Source: Phymatolithon calcareum
Lineage: Eukaryota > Rhodophyta > Florideophyceae > Hapalidiales
Reading direction: 5' to 3'
NCBI GenBank assembly: GCA_977006965.1
Contig: OZ345356.1
Location: 186,001-250,000, forward strand
Length of the DNA: 64,000 nucleotides
The notes beneath the pieces were generated by a model, which ran no database searches, was not told the DNA's origin, and was given only the letters and a program-made list of their open reading frames with translations. This document shows, in pieces, positions 1-10,601 of this stretch (position 1 is the first letter of the stretch; the number at the start of each line of letters is the position of its first letter). Made by a program: the position numbers and the translations under genes.

Positions 1-610
1 AAGAATTAGTACACTCTCTCTGTCCTATACTGCATTCTTGTTCAAGCGATTGCCAGAAATGTCATCGGATGATCTGCACATCGCTGAGCTTGACCAAACA
101 TATCCACCTTGATAACCCAGAAGTTATTGTTTTTATTGCAACTGTTTAGTTGTTTATTTGAAAGCCCTCATTAACACTCCTAAGACTGTACGGGAGCAGT
201 TGTCTCGGAATATTAATTTCATCCTTACGCAGGGAAATGCCAATCTTCTCTGTTAGAAGCTACTGTTGCTTCTGGGCCATCCTACGGAAATTGCTATTAT
301 GATTGATCAGGCACTGATTGCTCTCTCTCTGGTTGTTCTTTTCTTCCAGATGCGAGGTTGCAACCCTGTTTTATACTTCTTTTTGAATTTGGAATTTATT
401 AAATGCCCTCAGAAGCACTCATGAGACTGCAAGTGAGATGCGTTTCAGGAGCTACGCTCTTGTAGCTTCGATCATTTACTCAAATCCGTGGAATCCGGGT
501 TATTAATCTCCTCTTGTGCGTTTTATACTGTTTCTAAATACTATCATAGGCAGACATAGTTACATGTAACTACCAGCTATGCTTTGAACATGCCCAGAAA
601 TTGTGGTAGT
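1..610. repeat. Intergenic; two minus-strand LINE 3'-tail relics
   Basis: No gene seen. Two stretches (about 136-235 and 366-475) look like 3' tails of non-LTR retrotransposons in reverse orientation. The second matches the reverse complement of the TSD-bounded LINE tail at 11770-11860 through its ATTTATTAAATGCCCTCAGA-like core. The first is related to a stretch at about 63425-63495 (AACACTCCTAA.ACTGTACGG). I cannot define TSDs for either. Confidence 0.5.
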
Positions 611-1606
611 CAGAGTGTGCGTGGTAATTCTTGCATGTGACGCAATATCGTGGAAGGAGGAAAGAAAGCGTATGTGCTTGTGTCCAACGTAGACAAAATT
701 TTCAAACTACGAGCGTGGCCCACTTCCAGAAATAGCCCCAATTTGCCAAAAATGAAACAGCTAAGGAAATTGCCGTGGCTCAAGCTCATCTTAGGAAATA
801 ACGCAAAACCTAACCTCATATTAGTCCTTTGCCCTAAATTTTATGGAAGCCCTCTCATGAAGACTATATCTTACAGTTGTCTTCTCAATACGTGTGCAAT
901 GGCGTCCAATATATAATTAAATTTAAGGTCAGTTTCTTGACGTGGGCCAAAAATATTCCTTACAGGGAAATTTGTGTTTATCTTGTTAAACGTGAGTACC
1001 GTAAAAAGGGAACCCTTATATGGAAGACTTATTGCGGATTGTTGAATCATCAAGTTTGCAAGAAACGTCCAAAGAGCACTTCGCAATCTGCGGGTGGCGT
1101 CTACAGTCAAAATACAGATACCAAGGATATTCTGGATTCGATTTTTTCTAAAGCTCAATGTTACACATGTACGACCGAAAGCCGGAAATGCAGTCTACAT
1201 CGCTTACATATGCCCCATGTCCGGCAATTTGGAAGCCATATGGGCCTCGCTGAAGAATATGTTGGTGCTCGGCCCAGAAACCAATGTTAGAAATTGAGCA
1301 AATTTATTCGCGCTCGCAAATAGGCGTCCTTACTATAGGGCCGAAGGGGAAGGAATGCCCTTATTTCCTGGCCTTGGCGAGGGGAGGGGCCCGAACGGCC
1401 CTCAGTTTTCCTTACATAATGAGGGGTCCGAAAAGCCCTCGAAGGGGGCTAACATTTGAGGGCACATGAATAATTTTAAATTTTTGAAACCATTTTAAAA
1501 ATGTAAATTTCCAACGCATTATGTTACCTTGTCAATGCTCGACTAGTAGAGCCTAGCTAAAGACTGACTCAATGCGAGACGGAACAGTTCTTAATTTAAT
1601 GAAAAA
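611..1606. other. Intergenic, no gene recognised
   Basis: Only short overlapping frames occur and none resembles a known family. The 1335-1460 part is GC-rich with repeated GGGCCC/GCCCTC blocks, like the stretch at 12665-12775. That may be the remains of a short GC-rich repeat, but no ends can be set. Confidence 0.3.
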
Positions 1607-2097
1607 TTAAAGCACGGGAATCGAGCCATAATTTCGCAAGTAATGGCCCGCCTTGACCAAAACCTCGGTAGATCCCGGTGTCAAACGCGCTCGAGAGTGA
1701 CGAATATTTCCGGGTAAGCTGAATATGCGCTCAGAGGGAGTAGATGTTGCAGGTGGACAAAACATCACCCGAGCTGTGGACAAAAGAATCGGAAATTGTA
1801 TCCCTTTCGATTTCCAAAACTCTACAGGACATTGAGAAAAATCTTCCGAAATTATCTTGTACGCGGATTGGGACCTTTTCCGATCACATTGATCTTGTTC
1901 CATATTTTGCACTTGTACTTTTTCTTGTTCGAGTGGATCAAAACCCAAGTGTATACCTGGTCCGTCGATTTCCAAGCGTAGGGGAGCCACGATGTTGAGT
2001 TGTTATGTAGTACTGGCTCAAGGCCAGATTGTGCGCTCTGCATTGCTGGCGAGGGAATTTGTTCTTCTTTGAAAGCGGCTTGTGCTTGCTGCAGCAC
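1607..2097 (-). pseudogene. hAT transposase C-terminal fragment (hATC dimerisation region)
   Basis: The minus strand at 1607-1990 encodes a typical end of a hAT transposase: a W-x-S/K segment, a short helix, then PPATSTPSERIFSLPG, a spacer and a final KAGHYLRNY-like helix. In the family this hATC region mediates dimerisation and completes the RNase-H-like fold. An upstream piece at 1990-2097 continues in a second frame, so at least one frameshift separates them. The BED finger and the DDE residues are missing. I see no terminal inverted repeats or TSD, so this is an old, truncated relic. No ATG supports a start, because the open frame begins at a GTG. Confidence 0.7.
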
Positions 2098-2423
2098 TAG
2101 ACGGAGTTAAGTAGGGGAATAAAGCAATTATTCGTGACGAAGGCCTCTGAAAATGAGGTGCTTCTCTCTAAAAATGCTTAAAAAACGGAAACTGTAAAAA
2201 ATTTGCCCGTATCTCAAAAGGCAGCCAGTTATATGCGTCGTTTTAGTGACATACAGCGGGGTCCAGTAATTGTGGAATATTTTTTAATATTTTAATTGAA
2301 AATAGGAGTACATTCCTCTCTCTGGAAACGTTTTCGATAGGTAAATGTGCCCCTAGTGTCTATGTGTCGGGATTTTTTCCTCAATTGAGGACTGAAAATG
2401 ATTTTAAGTTTTGGAAACGAAAG

Positions 2424-2791
2424 TTAGGCACTATCAAGCTCGTTAAAAGCGTGAAGCTCAAGGAAGTCTTCAACGTGCTTAGCGAAACAGTTCCTGCCAG
2501 TAGAAGCGCCACAAATATATAGTGTGGCATTTTCACGCCTATTAGAATATGAGCACAAGAGGGTCTTCGTCTTGAATTTCCAAACTAGCAGTTGTTTTGA
2601 ACGGCACAAGTAGTCACTCTGATATCCTGAGTCCTCCTTTTCTTTTTCTCGGGAGTTAAGAGGGTTCTAACACCGCTCGCGAATGCAAATATACGTTCTT
2701 TAGCGACGAAACGTCGACGAGTAATGCGCGTGGCAAATGTGTTACCGATGAGTTGCTCGAACATCACTTGACAATACCTTCGCTGCTTCAT
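2424..2791 (-). pseudogene. PiggyBac-like transposase, C-terminal remnant
   Basis: Two overlapping minus-strand frames (2585-2791, then 2424-2609) encode a FEQLIGN-type helix followed by a stretch with C..N R....T.Y.CG......C(F)..H. This resembles the cysteine/histidine-rich C-terminal finger of piggyBac transposases. The same order is found in copy 2 (40008-40410 -), where it is preceded by an NAHVECQQRMKQRRY segment like the family's LVNAYILYK helix. A frameshift separates the pieces. The Cys/His pattern is seen directly; the family assignment is inference. Confidence 0.45.
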
Positions 2792-3104
2792 GTGCTGCTG
2801 ACCCTCTGCACGGGCACCTGAGAATAAAAGTCATCTAAGAATCACGCAAATTGCCAGAAGAGTTGATGACTCCTATGAACTATAGTCGCACTTATTGAAG
2901 ATGAAGGATTATCGCACTTCTTCCTCTCGCCGAGTTCTGTATCTCTCAACCGTTCTCCGGTTAGTGACCTCCTTTCCCATATCAACGGGATATGGACTCA
3001 CGGAAGCATCTCAGGTCCGACGGAGATATGTGTTGATTTATTTTAAAAGCTCCCAAGGCCTCTCTTGAAGAGTAACAGGGCCGCTTTCGCACGATTTTCT
3101 AAGC

Positions 3105-6100
3105 TCACGTAGTTTGACTGTTCAGTATATCCTTGATTCGTATTTCTCTCCCAACAAGTGCTCCAGTGAGTCGCTTACATTCATATTCAATTTCAGGACT
3201 AATCTTGGATGAAGATAGAATGCGTTGGAGCGCGACCAGCTCAATCACGGCTGTGACACCAAAGTATGCACCAAGTACTGATTTTCTCCAAAGAGGTGCT
3301 CTATTGAATATCAGCCGTAGGCATCGCAACCGTGTAGACCTTTCTCTTACGCGGAGAACCATCGGTAGATTGTTCGAATCAGTTGGTATCTCGAGCGATC
3401 TTCCCTCTTCTTCCTCTGCCCATAACTCAATGCTTTCTTTTCGTCGCCCTTTCTTTGAGACTGAGCCCTCCCTGGCTTTGTCGAGAGCTTGCTGCAGATC
3501 TTCATATTTCTTGAGGCACTCTATGTCCTTGGTTGCCTCCTTAATATCTTCATCTCTCCCAGAATACTCATCTGCTTCGTCGAGGCGCTTCTTCTGTTTC
3601 ACTAGACTCGCAGAAAACCTTTCTGCTTGGTGTCTTCTCCTCATGGCAGGTGGTTCTAGTCGGCACAGAACTCGCATTCTTCCATGGCGGTGCTGGGCAT
3701 ATGTCCCAAAAACATACTTGAAGAATAAACCTTCTGCAGATTCGATTGCTGATTTTAATCGCTTTGTCAGAGGCGTGACGTGGAGTGCGTATTCCCACTT
3801 TGGCAAAATAAGCGACTTGAAGATTCTAATGCATGTCACAGGCTGAAAGCCTCGAACATTGACTCCAATAACCCACAGTTTGTGTATGCACCCCACTGCA
3901 TTTCGTACTCTTGATAACGCCATGTCGTCTGTTACGCCTTTGTGGTTCATGCTTATACCGAGATACGAGAGCCTCCAAGCTTGATGAAGAACTCGACCCG
4001 CAATGTGGAAGGTGTGTTTCCTGAGTCCCTTGTCTTTAAGGATCTCGCTCTTTCCTGGCTTTGTGTTCCAGCTCATACCATTTTCCTGCGCCCAGGTAGT
4101 CGCTATATCAAGTAGCTTCTGCATTCCTTCTCCATCCTTTGATTGCAGCTGGACATCGTCAGCGAACAGTTGCGCTGGATTTTCAGAGACGTCGCTGGGG
4201 ACCTTGGAGACCACTTCCGCGAATGTATCCATGAAGATATTGTACAGGCACGGGCTCAGTGGGGACCCTTGCGGTACTCCTCGATCGATAATGCACCATG
4301 TTCGCGTATCATCGCCTGCTGACGTAACCCACGAGGGTTTCAGAAGATATGCCACCATTCTTGTTATTTCGTCGGGTAGCTTCTGTTCGAGTCTTTTCAT
4401 GAGGATGTCTCGTGGCACCCTGTCATATTCTGCAGAGAGGTCAAGAACCGCGACAAAAGGATGCCCATCTTTCATGGCACATTTTGCACGGAGTATCGCA
4501 ATATATGTGCTCTTGTCTTTTCGGAAACCTAGCTGAGCACTGTTGAAACGGTAGTGTTCCCTTATGTATGATTCGAGTGCGGAATCGATGATTTTCCTGG
4601 CTTGACTTAATAGCGATATAGGTCTGTAGTTCGCTGCAACATGGGGTGGGCCTTTCTTGTACAGAGGGATCAGAGTAGCTTGACGCCACGCTCGCGGAAG
4701 ACATTTGAGCCTCCCACATGTCTCCCATAAGGCTATCAATATACTCAATCCGGCTTCCTTATTCGCATGCATCATTTCAACTGCCACTCCGTCAGGGCCG
4801 ACCGCCTTCCCTTTTGGTGCTCGGTTGAATGCCCTAGTAATGTGCCGCCTCATTGCCCTGTTGACTGTAAAAGCCTTTAGTGGCACATTCCAGTCTTTGT
4901 CAGCCTTGCACACATTAGAAATATACGCAGAGAATTTGCTTGGATGTACTGGAGCTCCGATTGCCTTGTTCGACCCTTTCGTCCTTGTTTTTGACTTCAT
5001 AATTTTGCTTGCAACGTTGGCTGCCTCAGTGGGACCCAGTTCTTCCACTCCATCAAGGTATCTTTCAAACTGCTCACGTTTCGCTTTTCTTACTTTCTTT
5101 TGGATTTGTGTCTTATTTTCTCGGAGGGCAAGCCGGTCATTTTCAAGCTCGGTTCTTTTGTAAATCTTGTACAATCGAGTTCGCTTCTTGGCTAGTTTGT
5201 CGAGCTCATTGTTCCAAAAGGTCTTTAATCTTGACGGCCTGGGCCTAGAGGACGTCCATGGCTGTATAAGATTCTTCGAAAACCTTTCGTACCATTTTTC
5301 CAAGTCTTGTTCGCGATTGCAGGCTTTCAGTTGCTCCAGCATCATCGGCGCCCACTTGGACATTTCTTCTTTTGCCTTGGCTGCTTTTGCTGCGCTTCGC
5401 CTGGCGGACTTAGAAACAACTGTCTGCCTTTTCCCAGGAATAATCCTGTTGTTGATGACTCTCGTTGCCACCGGAATGTGTTCGGTGACGCCTTCCCACA
5501 TTCAGTTGACCAGTTCAGGTACCTCTGCTTCTAAACATTTTGTCATGAAAATATCAATGTTGCTCTTCCCCTGTCTGGAGACAAAAGTAGGACTTGTTGC
5601 AGTCCTTACTCTCCAGTTGAACTTTGCAGCCCACGAGAGAACCTTGTTTCCTCGCCAGTTACTCACGCGGTCCAGGTGCCTATGTCTTGAATTGAAGTCG
5701 CCCATCACTAGCGACTTCCCTCTGCAGTGTTGGTGAATGAATTTGAGACATTCGTCATATTCCTTGTGACTAGCAAGCGGGGAGATGTACACAACAGCGA
5801 CGGCAATGTCCATTACATTAGGAATTACCACCTGGAACATTCGTGTAGCCATTTTCCCAAGAATTCTTGTCGGAGTTCCAGGCTTAGTCAGTAAAGCAAC
5901 TCCACCTCTTGGTCGTTCCCCAGGCCCCTGGGGCCGGGTTGCGCAAATTTGGTCGTAATTCACCCTGATCGCCGTGTCTTCTTTCTGAAACGTCTCCGTC
6001 AGTCCAAGCACTTGCATATGGAATTTTTTCATTAATCGGTCGACCATCGTGGGCGTCTCCGCTGAGCCGCCCACGTTGAATGTGGAAAATAATATTCTAT

Positions 6101-6113
6101 TTCCAAAAATCAT
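3105..6113 (-). pseudogene. LINE-A ORF2: EEP endonuclease plus reverse transcriptase, one nonsense codon
   Basis: ORF2 nicks target DNA and copies the element RNA. Residues 1-220 form an exonuclease-endonuclease-phosphatase (APE-like) domain with FNVGG, LTET, GDFNSRH and TEHIP (the SDH box). The reverse transcriptase follows, with WRQATLIPLYKKG, NYRPISLLS, the box-A motif LDLSAEYD, GVPQGSPLSP and FADD. The C-terminal 300 residues include a CRLEPPAMRRRHQAERF motif shared with other LINE copies here; no RNase H was recognised. A TGA at 5502-5504 interrupts the frame just before TEHIP, and the frame continues unbroken from 5501 to 3105. The start ATG (6113-6111) overlaps the ORF1 stop as ATGA, suggesting reinitiation. 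Without the TGA the product would be about 1000 residues. Confidence 0.9.
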
Positions 6114-8023
6114 GACATCTCAATTCCTTCAGCGTCCCTGTGCGATGCTGGTGTGGGTATCGGGTTGGAAATATCTTCATGGTTGGGTACATCATTTTCA
6201 TTCACGCTTGACTTAGGTGTCGATTCACTCATCACGCTCTTTTCTGGGTCCAGGTTTTTCACTTGCAATTCGGCATTGTCGTTGGAATGTTCAAGATCTT
6301 CCCTTGCTCTATTCCCGTGGCTACCAATCAGAGTTCCATCTCTTTCGATGGCCATCGAAGCCAGATGTGGTTCGATGCCTTCTGTGGGGTCTTTCGAAAA
6401 CTCTGCGCTCTCATTGCACGCGGACATACTTCTAACTTCGCTATCAGAATGCCTGTGGGTACCCACCGGATTCACGTTCGGAGTCCCGTTCTCAAGGGCT
6501 TCTATCTCATCTTCTGCCCTCTTCTCGTTTTTCCTGTACCACTTTCGTGTCTGAAAGTCTCCAGTATATCCGGCGCATTTCTTCATTCTCTTCTTTATAG
6601 CCCATAAATTCTTCATTACGCGATCTCGTTCTGAAAGAACTGTCTTTTTGGATACCGAATCTTTGAAGAGATGGTATTCTTTCTCGTGCCTTAGCCCAGA
6701 TGCCTTCATTGTCGCCAAGACTCTGTCGCTAAAGTGCTGACTAGTCAAGATTTCCAGTCTGAACTTTCCGATGAACGAGATCCCTAGAGCCGCCCTTGCA
6801 GGTAGCACTTGAATCATTTCCTTGTATAGCTCGACTTCGTCCATTCTTTCCATTCCTGTGAAATAGAGCGGAACTATCTCACTGGGGCGGGCTTTCGTTA
6901 TATTTCCCCTTATGGCATTTGAAAATTTGATCACTTTCGAGCTGATATGGCTTTCAAAATGTGCCGGTGTCGGACGCTTGAGCGCTGCGACTGCAGCATA
7001 CGAAAGAGGTGCGGGCTGTTGGATCCGCTTTGTATTCTTTCGCAAACCAGGCATATCATTACCTCCACAACTGTTTTCTTGTCCGGACCGGTTGCGGGAG
7101 GAAACTTCGTGTGCCGCCGGTGAGACGTTAACACGTCTCGAGACGTCTTGGTGTTGCGTCTCCTGCGGTGTGACACCCTTGTCAATATGTTCAGACTCAT
7201 TACTTCTGCGCATGATTCTCACTTGTGCTTCTACGAGGGTCATCCTTTCGCACACTTCAGTCAAAGTTTTCATCATTGTGTCAATTTTCTTCAGTATGGT
7301 ATCGGTATCCGCACTTCCCTGCGCCTGCGTAGGGTTGCAGGTCACTGCCAGCTCTGCGATTTCTATCTCCAGTGCAACAACTCTACCTTGGGTACTGGAG
7401 TTGCAGGCCTTGCAAATAGTTGAGATTCCATCGCCGGACGCCGTGCCATGTAAAATGAGCTGACCTTTGACTTCACATTTGTTGCACCGGACTCTTTCTC
7501 TTATCTTCAGGAAACGTTCTTTCATTTCTGACACGTGAACTTCGGCTTGAGGCTGCGGGCCGCAGTCGTTTTCCGGTTCCGGTTCCGTGTCCTCTCCTAC
7601 CTGATCCATCGCCTCAAACTGTACGCCTCTCGCTCGGGCAACAGTTTCGTTCGCTTGCCTGCGAATCGCGTTTGCGAAGTGCGCGAGCTCGCGTAGTTCC
7701 TCGAGGTCATCAATTGAACTCTCCTCAGATTGATCAAGGTCACTTTCCGAGTCGGACTCTTCGATCGAGCTCACTGGGCTGGCGCTTCTTCTATTCTTCC
7801 TGGATCGCAGGCGGGTAAGAATTGGCGAGCACCGATTCGATTCCATCGACTTCTTCCGTGGTCCGGCTGCTTTTCGTGCTGTGTCCTTTTGTTTCAAAGA
7901 TTTACCTTTCTTTGATACCTTTTGAGACGCCGACGAATATCCCTTCTTTCGCTGCGAGATGCTTTTCTTCCGAGTTACTCGCCAGGGTTCCCGATCGGAA
8001 TCGGGTGGTTCGTGCGTTCCCAT
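6110..8023 (-). CDS. LINE-A ORF1 protein (zinc-ribbon-like, putative RNA-binding)
   Basis: 637 residues from the first ATG at 8023; the frame is open a little further upstream without an ATG. ORF1 proteins of LINEs bind element RNA and help form the ribonucleoprotein. The N-terminus is basic and rich in Ser/Arg/Lys, followed by an acidic segment. Then comes CNKC, about 25 residues, CKAC and TQGR. A heptad-like region follows (possible coiled coil), then SYAAVAALKRP and a segment PLYFTGMERMDEVELYKEMI that aligns with LINE-B ORF1 and may be RRM-like. The C-terminus is acidic. The frame is intact. The stop codon TGA shares bases with the ORF2 ATG. Confidence 0.8.
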   Translation of the reverse strand: MGTHEPPDSDREPWRVTRKKSISQRKKGYSSASQKVSKKGKSLKQKDTARKAAGPRKKSMESNRCSPILTRLRSRKNRRSASPVSSIEESDSESDLDQSEESSIDDLEELRELAHFANAIRRQANETVARARGVQFEAMDQVGEDTEPEPENDCGPQPQAEVHVSEMKERFLKIRERVRCNKCEVKGQLILHGTASGDGISTICKACNSSTQGRVVALEIEIAELAVTCNPTQAQGSADTDTILKKIDTMMKTLTEVCERMTLVEAQVRIMRRSNESEHIDKGVTPQETQHQDVSRRVNVSPAAHEVSSRNRSGQENSCGGNDMPGLRKNTKRIQQPAPLSYAAVAALKRPTPAHFESHISSKVIKFSNAIRGNITKARPSEIVPLYFTGMERMDEVELYKEMIQVLPARAALGISFIGKFRLEILTSQHFSDRVLATMKASGLRHEKEYHLFKDSVSKKTVLSERDRVMKNLWAIKKRMKKCAGYTGDFQTRKWYRKNEKRAEDEIEALENGTPNVNPVGTHRHSDSEVRSMSACNESAEFSKDPTEGIEPHLASMAIERDGTLIGSHGNRAREDLEHSNDNAELQVKNLDPEKSVMSESTPKSSVNENDVPNHEDISNPIPTPASHRDAEGIEMS

Positions 8024-8287
8024 GCGTTCCCAAGAACTCCGCTTTGACGCGCTGTGCGACAGCCTCACCGCTAGTGGAGAAAGTTCCGAGTTTCGCAACG
8101 TTCTTCACCAACTTTTCCCGCGCTCGTAGGCGGACTCTGTCCTGTGGCACACGTTCTAGGTATGTCCAGGTCCGACGGAGGCACAGTGCGCTTTCTGGGG
8201 TCAGATATGGCATCGACAGAATCTTGACCGAGCGACCAGCGGTGCTGCGCAGACACATGTTCCACTTGGTTGAGCAGTGAATAATAT

Positions 8288-9448
8288 TCACTGGAAGTGT
8301 TCAGCGAGCGGCATACCAGTCTTTGAAGAAGAAGGAGAGTTGAGATACTTAATTGGCCTTGTTGCCCTCCAAAAATTTCTCTCGGCGCTGAGCTCAACTC
8401 TTGTCATGAGGATAATTATTCCGAAAAACTCAATCATCTCTGTCAATGTAGTCTCTTGTTGTCCAATTATTCTCAGCTTAGCGAACGCCAGAGCAGAAAA
8501 ATTTCCCATGTGAACTTGGGGAAAAATCTTCATGACGCAATCTTACTCTGCATGAATACCGATACCATCATTTTCTGATAAGATGTCTCTGGTAAGAGCG
8601 CAAAGTCTTCAGAACTGAGAGGAAACTTAGACCCGATTCGGTCCTGAAGCTTGGCGCTCGTACCATGGTTCCCCAAAAGCGACAGTATTCGGCTCGCGGT
8701 CAGGCACGACGACATCAGTTCGTTTTGTGATGGTTGGTCCCAAGAGCCCTTCAAGACGTAGGAGAGAGAGCCCGGAAAAGGGCGTTTAGAGATGGTAAAG
8801 GTTTTATGGATGCTTTTTTGTCTATTTGATGAGCTTCTGATTGTGACTGTGGATGATAACCTGGCGCTTCGCGATGAAGATGGGCGAGGATGAGGACTGT
8901 AAGCAGTCCTGGGTGGTACTGCGCTTTGCCAGTGTTGGCTCGATTCAAGGCTGGTGAGCTTCTGCAATGCCATCTTCAGTGTCCCCTATCTTGACGTTGA
9001 ACAGGTTGACTGTCTTAAAATTAGTCTTCTTCGGCGAACGCCAAACTATGACACATTTTACGTAAAGTGATATGCTCGCGCGAGCATTCAGTTTTCCTCC
9101 AGTACCTCCTGAACGATACCACGCTCCCTTTTTTACTTGGAAAAGGCTCCATATTGTCTGGAGCATTCTACGAGACCTGTCACCGATGCTTCCTTTGTGT
9201 GTATGGATGTACCGACCACAAGGGGCCGGACTTTTTCTCGTGGCATGGCAGGTCTGGTACTTCTGGGTGACCACTATATTTTCGTTGCTAGCGCCGAACG
9301 AAGAGATTTTAAGGTAGTAGTTGCGGTACTCCTCACCCACTACACAAGTTCGGCTTTTCAGTAATGGCGAAGATGATCCGTTCTGCGTTCGATTTTCTAA
9401 CTTTTCCGAGCTTTTGAATCCGTCCTCATTTGAGGACTGGGTCCTCAA
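8288..9448 (-). pseudogene. PiggyBac-like transposase, N-terminal remnant
   Basis: Three minus-strand pieces (8945-9448, 8530-8973, 8288-8533) lie in different frames. The last has TLTEMIEFFGIIILM followed by RNFWRAT, resembling the start of the piggyBac transposase core (xxElkaFiGiliymG...yW). The middle piece shares TASRILSLLGNHGTSAKL with copy 2 at 40929-41120 (TASRILALIGCHGTSGKL). Frameshifts and the missing catalytic centre make it non-functional. Confidence 0.45.
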
Positions 9449-9838
9449 TTGAGGACGTTCGGCACATAGACACTAGGAGCTGCTAAATTTGCAGTGATTA
9501 CGTTCAAATTGGACCTTTTCATGCGATTTCAGCACTCAATTTCGCGAAAGCACTTTCGGGGAAGTTGGCACGCAATTTTGGAAAATCCATATTTCATATG
9601 ATTACTGCAAATGGCGGTGCATTTTACCTGAGAGTGCAAAAAAATCTAAAGCACGTTGGTCCTTCGGTATGATTCCTAGAATGCCAGAGCATATATTGGC
9701 AAAATGGGTCGTGAGGACATCGGCATTGGTAGTGGAAAACCAATCCGATGCCTGTGCGCTGAGCTTATTTAGACTTCTATCATTCCTCTGGCATTCCTGC
9801 CAGGCTTGCCGTCTTAGAAGCGGTGGGTGACAGTGTGG

Positions 9839-9894
9839 CCAAACTTATCGCCAGCTAGCTGTGCAATTTCACAGCTAATTGGCGATAAGTTTGG
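9839..9894. repeat. Hairpin, 25-bp arms
   Basis: CCAAACTTATCGCCAGCTAG... at 9839-9863 pairs with 9870-9894 with two mismatches across a 6-base CAATTT loop. It lies within the right part of the pogo-A shell. Its role is unknown; it may be a small fold-back insertion or a subterminal palindrome. Confidence 0.75.
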
Positions 9895-9939
9895 CAGCTC
9901 TTCCTTGACTAAAGGTACCCCGCGTGATGCAAAGCGAAG

Positions 9940-10167
9940 TCAGGCATCAGCAACTCCCTTCTCTTGTGCTACTGACAAAGCTAAAGAGCGAACATCTTTT
10001 TTGGCAACACTCCCTTCGCGGGCTCTCTTCACATGCCTAAGCAGAATGATCTTGTGTGTTCCATTCATGACGTGTGCCAGTGCAGCAGAAAGTGTCCACT
10101 TCTCTGCGATGACTATTTTAACCGCTCGGGCGTAAGCCGCTTCGGGGCGGTTCTGACGTGGGGACAT
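9940..10167 (-). pseudogene. Helix-turn-helix-like remnant, possible pogo transposase N-terminus
   Basis: About 75 residues reading inward from the pogo-A right end. The segment YARAVKIVIAEKWTLSAA, then about 18 residues and HVKRAREGS, has the spacing of a Psq/CENP-B-type helix-turn-helix, which in pogo transposases binds the terminal repeats. The frame ends after about 75 codons and no DDE domain follows before the piggyBac-like insertion. The assignment rests on the motif pattern plus its position between a TA-flanked end and the insertion. Confidence 0.4.
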
Positions 10168-10501
10168 GAGTGTAGGACAGTGGAGTGCAATAAATCAGTG
10201 GTGCACAAAGGAAATTGTGGTGTTGGGCGAGGTGTTGGAGTTCACGTGGCTCCCTAGAATGCACATTCCAATATTTAAGAGCAGAAAATTGGTGACAGGT
10301 TCAGCACAGCCCGGGGCATCTGTTTCTCGAATAAAAATTGGTGATCTGTCAAACATTTTGGCAGTGGCCCTGTGGGAAGAGCAGGGTTTGAAAAAATTCT
10401 TTGTAAAAATGGACGGAAACTTGTAATTTGACATATTTTATGTATGAATCACGTGTTTAATCTTAACGGACTTGTTCCATAATAACCGGACCCCGCTGTA
10501 T

Positions 10502-10551
10502 AACAGCTCTCAATACTGCTCGACATCGCTGGAACGGTATTGAGAGCTGTT
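10502..10551. repeat. Hairpin, 15-bp perfect arms
   Basis: AACAGCTCTCAATAC (10502-10516) pairs exactly with GTATTGAGAGCTGTT (10537-10551) over a 20-base spacer. It starts immediately outside the TA that borders pogo-A, so the host site itself was a palindrome. No function can be assigned. Confidence 0.8.
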
Positions 10552-10601
10552 CAGCACATTTAACAGAACGTGAGCATCGGTCATGAAAATACGAACAGAA
10601 C

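Larger units (their letters stand above)
3026..8166 (-). mobile_element. LINE-A, full-length non-LTR retrotransposon
   Basis: A 5.1-kb two-ORF LINE on the minus strand lies between direct repeats CAGGTCCGACGGAG at 3012-3025 and 8167-8180, a 14-bp TSD as expected from target-primed reverse transcription. The 3' end (at 3026) has an A/T-rich tail. The same GGGAGCTTTTAAAATAAAT-like 3' terminus recurs in the truncated copies at 13397-13563, 30735-32598 and 36322-37723. ORF1 (6110-8023) carries a zinc-ribbon-like motif; ORF2 (3105-6113) carries endonuclease and reverse transcriptase. If ORF1 starts at 8023, the 5' UTR is only about 140 bases. It interrupts the piggyBac-like element. Confidence 0.9.
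2352..9477 (-). mobile_element. PiggyBac-like element, copy 1, split by LINE-A
   Basis: Matching ends, CCTAGTGTCTATGTGTCGG at 2352-2370 and its near reverse complement at 9460-9477, define the element. A CCTCAATTGAGG-type palindrome sits just inside each end. A second copy at 39879-41653 shares ends and interior. Aligning the two shows that 2371-3025 and 8181-9459 were contiguous before LINE-A inserted. Translated pieces resemble piggyBac (DDE_Tnp_1_7) termini: an N-terminal TLTEMIEFFGIIILM-like helix and a C-terminal Cys/His cluster. The central catalytic part is not seen in either copy. I find no TTAA flanks, so the family call is tentative. Confidence 0.5.
2254..10498 (-). mobile_element. 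Pogo-like DNA transposon (pogo-A), outer shell of a triple nest
   Basis: The left end (CAGCGGGGTCCAGTAATTG, 2254 onward) and the right end (reverse complement CAGCGGGGTCCGGTTATTA, ending 10498) are imperfect terminal inverted repeats. Each is bordered by TA (2252-2253 and 10499-10500), the TSD of the Tc1/mariner/pogo superfamily. Only about 100 bases at the left and 1020 at the right belong to this element; the interior is the piggyBac-like element 2352-9477. A helix-turn-helix-like remnant (9940-10167 -) reads inward from the right end, as a transposase N-terminus should. No DDE core is seen, so it is degenerate or internally deleted. Confidence 0.6.

Noticed and set aside
4003-4536. Plus-strand frame of 177 codons inside LINE-A
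   Set aside because: It lies opposite the reverse transcriptase frame and shows no motif; it is an antisense shadow.
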